In this document: piece by piece, positions 41,849-54,451 of the stretch
How positions within the stretch are numbered: the stretch's first letter is position 1
How the letters are laid out: each line of letters begins with the position of its first letter
NCBI GenBank assembly: GCA_028564705.1
Contig: JAPXFQ010002662.1
Location: 186,001-250,000 of the forward strand
Origin: Apricaphanius iberus
Lineage: Eukaryota; Chordata; Actinopteri; Cyprinodontiformes; Aphaniidae
Reading direction: 5' to 3'
DNA: 64,000 nucleotides
Notes under the pieces: generated by a model
Database searches by the model: none
Seen by the model: the letters and a program-made list of their open reading frames with translations, nothing else
What the model was told of the DNA's origin: nothing
Position numbers and translations under genes: made by a program

Positions 41849-43333
41849 TTTTATTTATATATGTCAAAATGACTGCTTATCAATATTCTCATTCTCCAGA
41901 TACATTGTAGCAGAAAAACTTCAATAAGGTTTAGAATGCCAATTAATAAAAAAAAGATTAATAAAATTTTTTATTACATTTATTATGCGAAATGCATTTA
42001 AAAATATGAATTCCTTTTTCCAAAACAATTTAAAAAATTCTCAAAACATAAATAAAGATGGAGATATTTTAGATAAAATAAAACCTAATATGAAAATAAA
42101 GTTCAAAATTGTCTGCTTTTTGGTTGCTTATTATACATTCAGTATCGCAAATCAAATGCAAATCAAATGGAATCAATTTAAAAACTCTGGCTGTAAATAA
42201 CACGGGCAGTGTCTACCACCCAACGTCTGAAGCTTTTCCTATGTACACTAAGGAGCATTGTCGTAGATTCTCCTCCCATTATAACCATCTGTGATTCTAA
42301 AGAACTCGCAAAGTTTCCTTTCCTTTCCTTTCTTATTTTACTGTACTGAACTTAATAAAACCCATTTTTTATCCACGGTTTAGCAGATCTTGTTGGTAAA
42401 TATATCAGTGCTTAGTGGTTTTCATTCATTACTGCATAGTTTCCCTCATAATAGTAATTGGCTTACTGAATGTTCTCCCTCTCAATCAAGCCTCCCACCA
42501 CCTCCTCTCTATATGAATCACCTGCTCTCCAAGCCAACAGCTACCGCTTTTAATATGCAGGTCCTGGGTCGCTGTCTTGTTGTATCATGTCGGATATTTG
42601 TCCAACTGGAAAGACGGGGGGACTTTGGCTGGAATGGCTGTTTTACCTCTTAAGGAAATAGAAAATTAATGGATTGGCCCTCTTATTGGATGGCTGGATC
42701 GATACCAAATGGGCATTAGTGAAATAAATAAATAAAACTCTGCTTTCAAATCAGATAAAAGGAAAATATATCCAGAGGCAAGTGGGATTGTGTAGTGGAC
42801 TAATTCCAGAGAGCACAAGGCTCCATCTTGAGGACTAACTCAGGTACTACAGATGGATGTTCTTGCATGAATCTCCCTTTTATCTGCTATCAAAATACAC
42901 AAATGTGAGAGAACAAGCCCATTCTGCATTCATGTATCTTTAATAATATACTTAATAACAGAATAATATAAATCTGATATTTCTTCATGTTTAGGGATAC
43001 GCAGACAGATAGTTTAGCTTCATTTTGGATAAAACTTTAAATCCTCTGTATTGTCTCCTCCTTTTTAAAGGTTTTCCACTCTTATACATTTAAAGCTAAT
43101 CATTTCTTTTCATCCAGTCCAGTCTAGTCCCTGTAGCTTCCAAATCAAATGGAAACCTGAATATATTTGAATTAAAAATGCTTCGAGTTCAACATGTTTT
43201 TATTCAGTTAAATGAAAAGAAAAACCTTTAAACTCTGATTATCTAGTGGGAAGACAATCACTGAACATCAGCATCCTTGCGTACCTGGTACAAAGTATAC
43301 CGTCGTATGGCGGTATCTTGTGGTGGCAGAGAG
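41849..43333 (+). mobile_element. GGCTGGCCGATA-type element, copy 3, split by an insertion
   Basis: 41849-42172 matches copy 1 from TATGTCAAAATGACTGCTT through ATTCTCAAAACATAAATAAA, and 43141-43333 continues with ATGCTTCGAGTTCAACATG, GAACATCAGCATCCTTGCGT and ACCTGGTACAAAGTATAC. The 968-bp insert in between (42173-43140) carries the second 957-bp copy. The left end is missing. Confidence 0.8.
42173..43140 (+). mobile_element. 957-bp duplicated segment, copy 2, inserted with 14-bp direct repeats
   Basis: The insert is flanked by CAAATCAAATGGAA at 42159-42172 and 43141-43154. It consists of the 957-bp segment (42180-43136) plus 7 extra bases in front (TCAATTT) and 4 behind (CTTC). The host sequence is an interrupted MITE, so the insertion is a real event. 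There is no poly-A and no terminal inverted repeat, so the mechanism is unclear. Confidence 0.75.
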
Positions 43334-45761
43334 CAATGTCACCTATATTAATAACTGACATTAGGGCCTGCAAAATCTGTGACGAGTACAAATAAAAAAC
43401 AACACTCGGTTTTTGTCAGATCAATATTGGTTTGCATTTTTCTGCCAGCCTTATGACAGCAGTTTGTAACAGCTGGGTAATGAAGTGCGATTTTTACTTA
43501 TCTGAGATGGTTGCAGTTTCAGAATGTGTTTGTGTGGTTTTGCATGGCCAAGTGAGTGGTGCTGGGTTTCCTACAGACACCCTGTGGCCTCTTTAGTTCA
43601 TGGCCTGGAGAGAGAAAGGGTAAAGCAGCTCCACTTCAGACCTGTTATGGATGACAAATTGCATCTGGATGAGTGTGTGCTCAATACACTGCTGCTGAAT
43701 GAGCCTTTATAAAATATCTACATACAGAGATGGAGATTTTCCTCTCAGTATCAATAGCTAGTGGAGCTAAAATAATGAAATTCATGATGTTTTTTGTCAA
43801 ATTATATTTTTAACAAGTGGAAAACATACTGATTGATACAACTTCCGCTTCTTCTAGAACAGCCACTTGTTTCTTTGAGGATCTTTATCTTTTGATGGAA
43901 GTACCAAGGATGAGGACAGAGCTGTATTTTCATTAAAAGCTTTCACAGAACTGTTCCTGACTACATTCTGTCAACCTGGAAAGCAAAGAAAATAACATGA
44001 TTTTCATTTTTCAAATACAAAATTTCAGTTTTTAAGATTTCACTTCAGTTTCTCTTACCCTAACATACCTCAATGAAACTCCATGTTAAATGGAATCCAC
44101 CTGTTGAGTGACCAGTTAACCTAACAGTCCTGTTTTGGACTGGAGGGAATCCTAATTATAAACAATGTAGTTTGTGGCTGTAACATAATAAATGTGGAAG
44201 AAGTTGGGGCGGGGATTTTTTCATATGGATGCAGACATGATCAAAGGAGCTGAAATTGATATTTTCTTGTCATTGACATGAGCTGTTTGTGGTCTCCAAT
44301 ATTTTACTGAAATCTTTGGATTCTTCTTTTTCTAAGCTGGAAAGATAAAAATAGTGAAACAAATTATTTTCATCTCCATGAATACATCGCACCGATGATC
44401 AAACCAACAAACCCAATGGGGCGACATTGCTGTCTGAGAGAAAATAGACAAATTAATCCCTGCCATTACGGTTTATAGCTTCCTGTGTGTGTGTGGGTGT
44501 GAATCTGATTGTGTTTGGCGTTAGTAACGTTAGACCATTGGCATTTTTTACATGCGTTATAGTATTTATTGAGGTGCATTTCTAGTAAAAACCTTTCCAG
44601 CTCAATCAAAGCTCCCCTTCTGTCGGCCATTGCTCCTTGAGTTGATGTGTGTTTACAAGCTGAAGTAAATAAGTTGTCCTCAACCTGAGATGTGACTACA
44701 ATGGTAGGCGGACCCGCCAGAAAACGTCTACATTCTCTGCTGTCCTGGGTGAGAATTGCTTTGCATCATTGATGCACCAATGGAGAAGTATAAAAGGAAG
44801 ACGTCTCAGTCGATATGTGCGCGTTTGTATGCAAACTTGCTCAGAGGACATCTGGGGACCATTTAGAGAGGCCAACCTGACAGGTCTTGTTTTTTCACTG
44901 TGGCAGTAAGCCATAGTATCAAGAGAGATCCCGTGCATGAATGTGGAGAACATTCAAACTATGTTTAAATGGACCCAAGAGTAGGATTCTAGGATCGGTG
45001 CAACCAACTGCACCACCCCAGTCAGATTTAAACAGCAAAATAATCTAAAGTTAATGATCAGTGTGTGATGGGATGGATGCGCTTGGAGTGTCCCAACAAT
45101 AGGCCAGGTGGCTGGCATTGCACTGATTGTGGGTCTGGGAATGCTGCTTTGTTAAGGGACAGACGCTCCTTCAGGACACAGATCTGTGCATCTGGTTCTC
45201 GGCGTTTTGGGGACCAGTCTTGTGATCTGCCAGTCATAAACTGTAAATACAACCTGTTTCAATTGCCAGAGCAGGATTAGATCGTTGTTGATGGCCACTC
45301 ATGTTTTTATAGTGTGGTTGCTGGTTGGAGGCTCTATTTGCATCAACGTTGCTCCAACATGAACAGTGCAGGTGTGTCCTGTCGGCGTGGTCTCTTTCTG
45401 CTCAGAATTTTTTCTCTGGGATGGCTGCTCTCTGTTCCACAGCTCGGCAACGGTAGGTCTAGTTGTTATTTGTTAAAGGGGCAAACTGATCTGGGGATTG
45501 TGCCAGTTTTGTTTGTTGTACAGCGCTGATCAGGTGGTGCGGACCGGGGCTGTCTGTGTTGGCCGTTCGGCCTCGACGGCTCCGCCTCTCAGGCTGAATG
45601 TGTGGTCCTCCTGCTGCTTCACCTCACCTCTCAACAAACTTACTGCAGAACTGGATTTGTGCATCGCGCCCCAAGGCCTGCACACTGCTGTTTTGTTTGT
45701 CTGGATTTGTTCAACGGTTGATTCTGTTTTTATTGTATTCTTCCAGATTCCTACAACATGT
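43334..45761. other. Unannotated 5' flank with decayed repeats
   Basis: Decayed pieces of the GGACTGTGGGAGG-type fish repeat at about 44104-44150 and 44855-44960. Open frames up to 92 codons on both strands at 45498-45808 overlap each other and the insertion at 45773 and are not supported as genes. Confidence 0.45.
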
Positions 45762-45772
45762 ATTGGTCTTGT

Positions 45773-45884
45773 GTGATGGACTGGCGACCTGTCCCGGGTG
45801 TACCCCACCTCTCGCCCGTTGACAGCTGGAGATAGGCACCAGCCCCCCCCGCGGGAATAAGCGGTTCAGAAAATGGATGGATGC
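45773..45884 (+). mobile_element. Short RTE-like insertion with perfect 11-bp TSD
   Basis: GTGATGGACTGGCGACCTGT, then GGGTGTACCCCACCTCTCGC, ending AAAATGGATGGATGC, flanked by ATTGGTCTTGT at 45762-45772 and 45885-45895. The GGATGGATGG end is the 3' tail. Only 112 bp of this very common fish repeat is present, as expected for strong 5' truncation during target-primed reverse transcription. RTE assignment is from memory. Confidence 0.85.
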
Positions 45885-45895
45885 ATTGGTCTTGT

Positions 45896-47890
45896 TGCCT
45901 GGGCAACCGCCTGATTACCCGCCAACGCTATATCTGTGATCCAGGGTTAAAGTAGGGTTACCTTATATTTTTGGTTTATTTTAAATATTCGTTTTGGTTT
46001 ATTCTATATTTTGGCTTGCTGTGTTTGTTTGAATTTGTGTTTTTTCAGTTTGTTATGTTTAATTTTATGTGAACTCCATTCACTCTAGCATCTGTCTTGA
46101 CATTAAGCCATAGGAGGAATTTTGTGGCATTGCTGCAGTCTTTTAGTCTCATTAGAGTACCGCTTGCCACAAGTGGGGAAAAAAAGCTCTTGGCATTAAA
46201 GCAATCAAATATTTCTTTTTTTAGAACTACTGACCAACTTTTTCCAGATTCTAAAGGTATTTTGACGATTCATTTTTTGAGGTGGAGAGACCTTTTTGCC
46301 ATCTCCCTAATCGCAAGGATTTTCTTCTTCGTCTTCTTGCTTTACGGCGGTTGGCAACCAGCTTAAAAGAGGATTACCGCCTCCTACTGTTCGGGAGTAT
46401 GGGTAAGTAAGTTTACAATCTATTTCAGGTATAATTTTTTTTCTTTTAAAAACCCACTACACTCTATCATAAACCCCTACTACCCCCAACACACTCTTGA
46501 TAGTAAATTCCTTAATGCCCAGCTCCTTCATCCTACTATGCAAACGCTAGGATTTTGTCGGACTCTGCCCTGTTTCAATCATTTTTTTCCTCTGCTCACC
46601 ACCCCTCACTTGCCTGCTAATTAGCTGATTGGTCCCACCTGCCTCTGCCTGATCACTAGTAACTGAATTTATTATTGTGCATTGACCCCTGCTTATTTCT
46701 AGACTCTAAATTTCAGCCTCCAGGAACTTGAATACCACTGCCTCTCATGGTAGTTGACCTGGAGTGAATATTTGATCATAGTGATGGTAATGTGAAGCCT
46801 TTTGAACCAGTGACGCTTTGATTCCAGTTGTATTGAAAAAAGGTTAATTGCTCAATGCTTCAAAAAAATCTACGAGGACATCTGCTGGTGAAGGCATTGT
46901 ATTGCAGGCTTTTTATGGGATAAGTCTGTGATTATTACATTTATTCCACACATTTACATTATGTACTTTTTCTAATAATTTTAATTTTCAGATTTCCATT
47001 GAATTATGATTTTTTTAAGTAGTAGGCATAATGTAATTATTTATCTCTACCTCCTCCCTAATACATGTAGCTCAATTTATTTATGCTTTTATAAAATTAG
47101 TGTAATACAATGACAAAACAACTTTCTTTCACACTAAAAAGGATAGACCATACAAAAGTCAATGATTTTTTGCAAATAGAACAAGCAAAGCCAAACTGTA
47201 AACCTATAAAAAAATTGTTTTACTCTAATATTTTTATTAATTACAAGGAAAGTAAAAATAAAAATAATTCAAAACCACAAATTATTTTAATTATAAGGAA
47301 TGAGAAATGAACAAACCCTCTGAAAAGCTCCTGTCCATGTATGGCATGAAGTTCAATTTTCTACCCGCCCATACTAGACCATACAAATTTGATAACTTCT
47401 TTAGAGAAATTAAACTGTAAAATTCCTACATCTCAGAATGCCATGTATTTTTATTTTATTTCATTTTTGCTACTAAACAACTTTTAAGGGAAATTCTCTA
47501 AGAATCTCAGTACCACAAACACCAACAAACACCAACAACATAAACTGACAGTTATGTCGATATTTCACTTATTTTCCACCAATCACAACTCGCTGTAAGC
47601 GCAGTAAGTTGGGATCCTCATGGTTTCCCATTAGTTTCCATCGGAGTGGTTACTAATCTTCATGCGTTAAGGTTAAAAAAATGTAGTAATTATGAACAAT
47701 ACCACAATGACAATCAGCTACATTTCATAAACATTTTTAAGATGTCATATTTTCAAGATATTTTTTTTTTCTACTTCATGTTTAATAGAGGCCATGATAG
47801 TGTGGTACATTTCAACAACACTAGCAGAATATGGACATATTAGTCACCTTGTTTTGGACATGCTGCAGCTTTAAAGGGGAATTCCGTTTC
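45896..47890. other. Unannotated 5' flank
   Basis: Moderately AT-rich. ORF 46097-46366 (89 codons) has no family features. 46900-47700 is very AT-rich. No element recognised with confidence. Confidence 0.4.
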
Positions 47891-48154
47891 TTTTGTAGCT
47901 ATTTTTGTGGGTTTTTTTACTCACCCTGAGAAGTTTGGAGCCAATTTGAGCCATTCAGCAGTATTTATACATCCAGTCTTGGTGGTAAAAGTGGTAGAAT
48001 CAAACTTTATTACAAGCGGCATTTGTACTGCCCGAGCACTCCCGTTCTACGGATACAGCTGATCAAGACTGGATGTATAAATACTGTTGAATCGTTCAAA
48101 CTGGCTCCAAACTTTTCAGGGTGAGTGAAAAAACAGAAAAATTGCTAAAAATAA
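47891..48154. mobile_element. Foldback element
   Basis: Arms of about 92 bp (47891-47982 and 48062-48154) are inverted copies: TCACCCTGAGAAGTTTGGAG and AGTATTTATACATCCAGTCT on the left mirror AGACTGGATGTATAAATACT and CTCCAAACTTTTCAGGGTGA on the right. The spacer is about 80 bp and contains CCCGAGCACTCCCGTTCTACGG. No coding potential. MITE-like. Confidence 0.85.
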
Positions 48155-48534
48155 GGTTTTCTGCTTTAATAAGTAGGACTCTGAAATACACTATTTGCAT
48201 GGAGCAGGGAGCATGTTCACCGCACGTATTAGATTTATTACTGACGAACGAAAAAATATTATTCACAACATTCTAGCCCAATAGTAATTAACTGTGTAAC
48301 AGCCATACATTTGTGTCTATATGTTGTTTTATCCCCTTTATTTTGTCAGAGATGCAACATGAATCCATGCGCATATTCCTCACACACAGCAGCGGCCGCA
48401 AAGTCCGAATTCCTTGCGCCCGTTATGAATTGCTCATGCAATCTTAGTTGATCACCCGCAAATGAAGGACAACCCACAGGCGTAAAATGTTTAGCACCGC
48501 AAACATTTTTGCGGTCATTATTGGGAATCTTGAT

Positions 48535-48998
48535 AAATCAGGTCTATTTTTAGACAGAAGGCCAACGCATCAATGCATTAGTAGGTGCTCCTGACCCACC
48601 CTGCTTGACGACCCTGAGTAAGATGGCATTGCAGTGACGGAAAGTTCTCCAGGTCCTGCAACAAACTTCTGCATCAGTTCTGTTGCTCTTTCTGTGTCTC
48701 TGTTCTGTATCTCTGTTCTGTATTCTCCAAGCCACAGACGGTCTCGGCAGATGACCGCTTGTGCTGAGCCTGGTTCTGCCGGAGGTTTCTTCCTGTTAAA
48801 AGGGAGTTTTTCCTTTCCACTGTCGCTTCATGCTTGCTCAGTGTGAGGGATTGCTGAGAATTACACGACGCAATCTTCTGTGGTTCTCTAATTTCTACAT
48901 TAAAAATTGTATTGTAATAACTCTTCTTGTAAAGTGCCTTGAGATGACATCTGTTGTGAAACGGCGCTATATAAATAAACTGAATTGAATTGAATCAA
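48535..48998 (+). repeat. Teleost LINE/SINE 3' end
   Basis: Contains GGTCTCGGCAGATGACCGCT, CTGAGCCTGGTTCTGCCGGA, GGTTTCTTCCTGTTAAAAGG, TGCCTTGAGATGACATCTG and GGCGCTATATAAATAAACTG ending GAATTGAATTGAAT. One of the commonest dispersed repeats in fish genomes. Left border approximate. A second tail of this type is at 56690-56757. Confidence 0.8.
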
Positions 48999-49024
48999 GT
49001 CAGAAATACTTGTTATTTTAAGCC

Positions 49025-49662
49025 TGCCACTCACGAGAGCGATCTGCTGAGCTAACAGTTATTTGAGGCCGTTTGCTCAGTAGATTGCTCGCTGTGTGCG
49101 GCACATTTTTTGTGATTTTTCTGCCTCATGAGGCGCTAAGGTGAGAAACTCGCCGTGTGCGGTCTCTGTAAGTATTCTGCTGAGCTAAAATATTCAAGCG
49201 ACCAATCACATGCTTGCAAGATTGTAGCCCACGGAGATTACATTTTAAAAGATAAAGCCTCGTGGACATTTCGCCAGACTATACTTGTTTATTTGCTGCG
49301 ACGACGCTTCATTAACAAAATGAGCGGCAGCATTTCCTCCATATCCATCTCGGTCTTCGTGTCTTTCCTTTTTTTACGGAAACATGTGATCGGAGACCAC
49401 GTTTCGATTGGTCGCTTCAATATTTTAGCTCAACAGACAGCTCACAGAGACCACACACGGCGAGTTTCTCGCCTCGCGAGGCGAAAAATATAAAACCTGT
49501 TTGATTTTCACCTCAGCGCCTCATGAGGCAGAAAAATCACCAAAAATTAGTGATTTAATTTAATTTAAAAATGTAATTAAATTTGCCGCACACAGCAAGC
49601 TTTCTGCTGAGCAAACGGCCTTGAATGACTGTCAGCTCAGCAGATTGCTCTCATGTGTGTTT
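49025..49662. mobile_element. Long foldback (inverted-repeat) element
   Basis: Almost the whole 638 bp is two inverted halves: GAGAGCGATCTGCTGAGCT, GAGGCCGTTTGCTCAG, GATTTTTCTGCCTCATGAGG and GAGAAACTCGCCGTGTG at the left, with their inverses CACACGGCGAGTTTCTC, CCTCATGAGGCAGAAAAATC, CTGAGCAAACGGCCTT and AGCTCAGCAGATTGCTCTC at the right. The 112-codon frame (49155-49493) lies across it and is not supported. Transcribed, it would form a long hairpin. Confidence 0.85.
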
Positions 49663-50590
49663 ATGCTGTAAAGACATGGTTTGAAACATTTTGTTCTGTT
49701 TCATTCTGTTTCAGTTAGATTCTGAAGACTTTCAAAATTTTATAAAGTATACTATATTGTTATTAAATATATTATATGGATGTCATATTTTATATGAGTC
49801 TAAAATGTTCTATATTCAATTCACTAGATTATTTTAAGGCATAATGTCAGATAGTGTTCTAAATGTTTATATAAGTTATATGTGGTTTTCCATATACTCT
49901 TTTGGTATTCTTTGTTAGCAGATATGGGCAAGTGATTATAGTTGGTCACCTTGATTTCTCTGTTTGACTAAATGAAAATAACAAATATTGAAAAATGTGA
50001 CAACAGAAGAAAAGTTTTGATACATACCACAATAACAGTCTGGGTTTTCAATTTCAACGACATAAAGAGTTAGTGATTTACATAAATCAAAACGAGTAAG
50101 GTTATGAGCATCAAGGCTTTTAATAAACTCATTATTCACTCCTGATGACAATGGACTCTCTTCTAAGAACAATATTTATCACATGGTACATTTTATGAAG
50201 TTATAAGAGGGGAGAACATGAATCAAGAGCTAACTAGCTCGATAAGAGTAGAAAACAACATCTAAACAATACCTTTGGCCATCACAGCTAAATTTTGCTC
50301 CCTTTTTACAGGCCTTTGATGCCTCCATGCCCGAGGGAGTGAACCTGTCCGTCCCTGAGCGATTATAAGCCTTCTAATAGTTGGCTCTGTTTAAATGACA
50401 GGCCTTTCATCTGTCGGCTCTTTACAGCTACACAACTTTAATGGCCCTGACATCATGTAAGCCGCAGCAGCTGGATGCTCGGAGCGGGAGTGTTTGCAGT
50501 CTGAGTGAGTGCGGATGAACAGAGAGTTGTTGGTACCTGTATGATGGTGTGGCTCTAATCCATGTTTGTTCTGCTCCAGCACTAGGGGAG
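49663..50590. other. Unannotated 5' flank
   Basis: No element or exon recognised. Confidence 0.4.
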
Positions 50591-50597
50591 AATGTTT

Positions 50598-50633
50598 AAC
50601 ACACAGACACACACGCACACACACACACACACA
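50598..50633. repeat. (CA)n microsatellite
   Basis: Interrupted CA dinucleotide run, ACACACAGACACACACGCAC and onward. Confidence 0.9.
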
Positions 50634-51339
50634 TGGACATGCGTGGTTACAGCGAACCTGCAGATGCATGCACTGAACTCGTTTTACTCTTGATGCATAA
50701 AAAGCAGAAGTTATATGCATCCTGTTTGTATCCCTGCAGTTATTTTATCAAGTAGTGATTACGATCTGCCACAGACCACATTTAGTTTTTTCTGCTTCTT
50801 GTGTCCAGTTTGAAACTTAACACATATTTGAAAACATGAGTTTAGCTTATAAAAAGAAACCTTGCACAAATGCATGGAAAACTTGACATTAGACGTTTTG
50901 CTACATCTTTATCATTCAAAGTGTTTATTTTTATCATAACTACCTATATCTAAAAAAACATAATAAAAAAATCTTGAAATGGAAGTAAGGTAGGTTGTAT
51001 GCAGAAACTGTTGCTTCAACATGTTTGGCCTGACTTCATTAACTGAGTCTAATGTCTGGGAATTGAGACATACATACCAGTCAGTCAGTGAGCTAATCTA
51101 AGAGAGAGGCAGGAGAGAGAAGGGGAGAGACCACCAACAGAGGCAGCAAACCTATCTGAAACCGTGTATATGAGCCAGAGAGGGCCGTTATCGCTCCACA
51201 CCTTTGATATGAGACGGAGTTGGAGCTGAAGTGGAAAGATTTGCACAGTTCGTTTCACAACTTCTATTATCTGCAATGACTGAAGTAATGCCTGATACTA
51301 CCAATACCCCTGCTTCAGTCTGTGTGGACCTGGTATTAC

Positions 51340-51380
51340 TGTGCGTGTGTGTGTGTGTGTGTGTAAAGTGTGTGTGTAGA
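51340..51380. repeat. (TG)n microsatellite
   Basis: GTGCGTGTGTGTGTGTGTGT run with one AAA interruption. Confidence 0.9.
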
Positions 51381-52539
51381 AATATGAGTGAGTGGGACCC
51401 ATAAAACTTTTGGTGTGATTGTGCAAAAAAAATGATAGAGCAAAAAAAAAAAAAGTACTAGTGATTCTTCATCTGGATTTTATTAACGACAGAAATAAAT
51501 TTGTGATTTGTAGATATCAAGTGAGCCCTGGCTTTGTTAGGGTAGATACTGTAGATTCTGAGTATATGATAACCTATATGTTATGTTAACATGCCTGAAA
51601 AAAATCTAGATGTTGGTCCAGATTTAGTTTAGAGTGACGTCTGGGCTGACCGATACGATGTAGGTTTCTATGTTTGTCCTTTTTGTTGAATGGATATGAA
51701 CAGGGAGAGACAAACGCCTCTTGCTAGGTTATAGTCTATGACTCACACACTTCCAACACCATAGAACCAGAATGAAAGATGAAATCTAATCTGAAATTTG
51801 CAATAATTTTAGCTGATGCTGAACAAGCGAGCTGTGCAGTTATTTGTCAATTCTCTTTTAGGGAAGTTGGTGATACTTTTTGTCATTTGAGGATCAAACC
51901 TGCAGGGTAACGCTGGGAAATGAAGGTTTGTATTTTGCAACATTTGGACCTGTGATTGAACATGGGTAATGCAGCTCATCAAACTATGCTACTCTGATAT
52001 TTAATCAATAAATCTAATTTATTTTATAGATAGTTTATCAGTTGGATATTCATTCTGATAAATTAAATTAAATAAATTCCTATGAAGTAAATGTCACAGA
52101 GATAAAAGCATCTAACCCAAAGACCTAAAGTGATGCATTATTGTCATGAGGTTTTGGATTTTTGCCTTGGACAGATGACTGACATGGGCGTTTTGATGTT
52201 GTTGTGGAGCCTGAATTGGTGCTCCGCTGTCAAACCAGACTGCAATTAAGCAGCACTACAGACAAAGTTCTAAAATGAGGGATAATTTTTCCATTTGAAG
52301 GGATCAGAAGTACGAAAGACTCTATAAATTGGGCACTTTCCTGACCTATTGCTTTAGCAGGTTGAAATCCTGCAGCGTGCATCGCTGGTCTGCGCTACAC
52401 CGGAGTCTTGGGAGCAACATGGCCTCTATAATTCTTCAAGGTGCAGGCAGCTCCCAGTTAGCGGGATGCATTAATTACGGTGTCCAGGTCTGAGACAATG
52501 CTCAGATGTTGTCATACAAATCTTATTGATTGATTTAGT
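51381..52539. other. Unannotated 5' flank
   Basis: No gene or clear element recognised. Confidence 0.4.
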
Positions 52540-52920
52540 TCAATGCCTCTATGCTCTACGAATCTGGAACAAACTTCCAGAAGAATGCAAAAATGCTGAA
52601 TCATTAGGCTCTTTTAAATCAAAGATTTTTTTTTTTTACTGATTGTGTTTTATCTGTTTTTAATTTACATTATTTTGCATGAATTTGTTTATTATACCTT
52701 ACCTAAAATCCTATTTTCATTAATGGATTCTCGTGTTTGTTTTTAAATTTCATACTCTTACATAAATTGTATATTTTGCTTTAATTACTAAATGTATTTA
52801 TTTATTTATTTCATCTTTTTATCATTTAGTTAGTTTCTTTACAATTTAATCACATAAAGTGCCTTGAATTGCCTTGCTTTGAAAGTCTGCTATATACTGT
52901 AAATAAAACTGCCTTGCCTA
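52540..52920 (+). mobile_element. L2-like LINE 3' end, 5'-truncated
   Basis: Begins in coding sequence, CLYALRIWNKLPEECKNAES then LGSFKSK, the last residues of L2-type ORF2, followed by a T-rich untranslated stretch and the tail AAGTGCCTTGAATTGCCTTG plus AAAACTGCCTTGCCT. About 380 bp of 3' end only. Confidence 0.8.
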
Positions 52921-54450
52921 ATGCCTGATTTAAATATATATATTTGATATTCTTCGACTTTTATATTTCAGAAAGTCAAATTCTGATTGTAACATCAGTT
53001 GTCATGCGGATTATATTATAGCAATTTACAGTGTATTTGTGTAATGCTCTTTCTAATTTAGTCATTCCTTCAATTTTTCATGTCAAATTTCCTGTCTGAA
53101 ACTATTATTTAATCTTGCGAGGTTTAGAAATGATTTCACTTGTTGAATAGTCGCTTTCACATTTCTGCTGCTGCACAATCTTTGGTTTTATATGAAATAG
53201 AGAAGAGTAAAAGAGTCGTCTGAGTCGTCAGGCGGTCGCTCGTCGCCGAGTGCTACATGTGGAGTCAGGTGTGTGATTGGAACCAGACAGACCAGGTATG
53301 TTTATCCAAAGCCTCTATCAGCTGCAGACCAAACATGAGCCCTACCTGCCCTCTCCTTCTTTCTTCTTTTTCAACCTCATCCTTCTTTCTACCCTCATAT
53401 ATTTCCTCTGAAGAGGTGGCGTGCCACTAAACACCCACAGTCAAAGACAAAGCAGAGAAGCAAGGTGGACGAGGCCCTAATGAAAAGTGGAAGAGTCTGT
53501 GTGTGTCTTTCAGTAACACAGCTCATCTACTTTACAAGGTTAGCAGGGATTATAGGAATTCCTGAAAACAGGTTTTGGCTGGTGGTATAGTTAAGGAATA
53601 CATAAATCAAGCACAACAACAAACAGTTTCATTATTGTTCTGCAAACGATCATTAAATAGAAGGTATTTACTCCCAGTCTGAATTAAATGCATCAAGCTC
53701 TCTTATCAGTTTTCCCCCCTTTGAATTGAGCAATATTTTATTCAAATTCATATATTTAACTCTAAATTGTGTCTAAGATTTAAAGGATTTTTGTGACAAT
53801 TAATGTTCTTTATAGGCTCAGAGAAAGATAAAATTTGCCTTTCACAAAGCAGAAAAAAACACCCTTCTGAAAAAAAATGGCCGTACAAAATGCAAAACAA
53901 CAACAACTTAAGCTTTTTTGTTGTCTTATTTTTCAAATGTGTTATGTTTTATTCAACTATTAACTGACATTGCAGCTGTGGGGTGTTCAGCATTTGTTCT
54001 TGGCATAAACAGTTATTGATTCGTAAAGAAAACTTAACATACTTGAAAGTCATAAAATAATTTTTAGTTTCACTAAAAAGATGGATACTTCATATTACCT
54101 TTCTTTTCAAGTTTTCTTAGAGGCCAAAAGGGAAGGTGGTGGTGTTTGGGGCAACAGTCACTTAAATACATTTTCTGTCCTTTCTACAGCCCCCTGCTCA
54201 GCGGCCCCCCTGGTCTGACAGGCCCGTATGCAGATTTTCTATGTATTACAGGTTTTTTGAATTGATAAACTATTTTTTTGAAACCTCCACCCATTTTCTC
54301 AAAGCTTTAAACGCAAATCAAAAAAACTTGAACTACATTCATAACACCTCAGACTTTTTTTCTGTGTGTGTCAAAATCAAGCTTTCCCCTCAAAATCAAT
54401 CGGGGAAATTCTGCTAGCTTCATAACCTACATCTAGTCAAGCGGCTGACT
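52921..54450. other. Unannotated 5' flank
   Basis: A GC-richer patch at about 53210-53300 ends CCAG|GTATGT, which could be a splice donor, but no convincing open exon accompanies it. The remainder shows no recognised feature. Confidence 0.4.
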
Positions 54451-54451
54451 T

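Noticed and set aside
45530..45808. Overlapping 92-codon frames on both strands
   Set aside because: They overlap each other and the RTE-like insertion; no conserved features.
49155..49493. 112-codon plus-strand frame
   Set aside because: Inside a foldback element; no transposase motif.
53200..53300. Possible exon ending CCAG|GTATGT
   Set aside because: No convincing acceptor or protein; a donor-like site alone is not enough.
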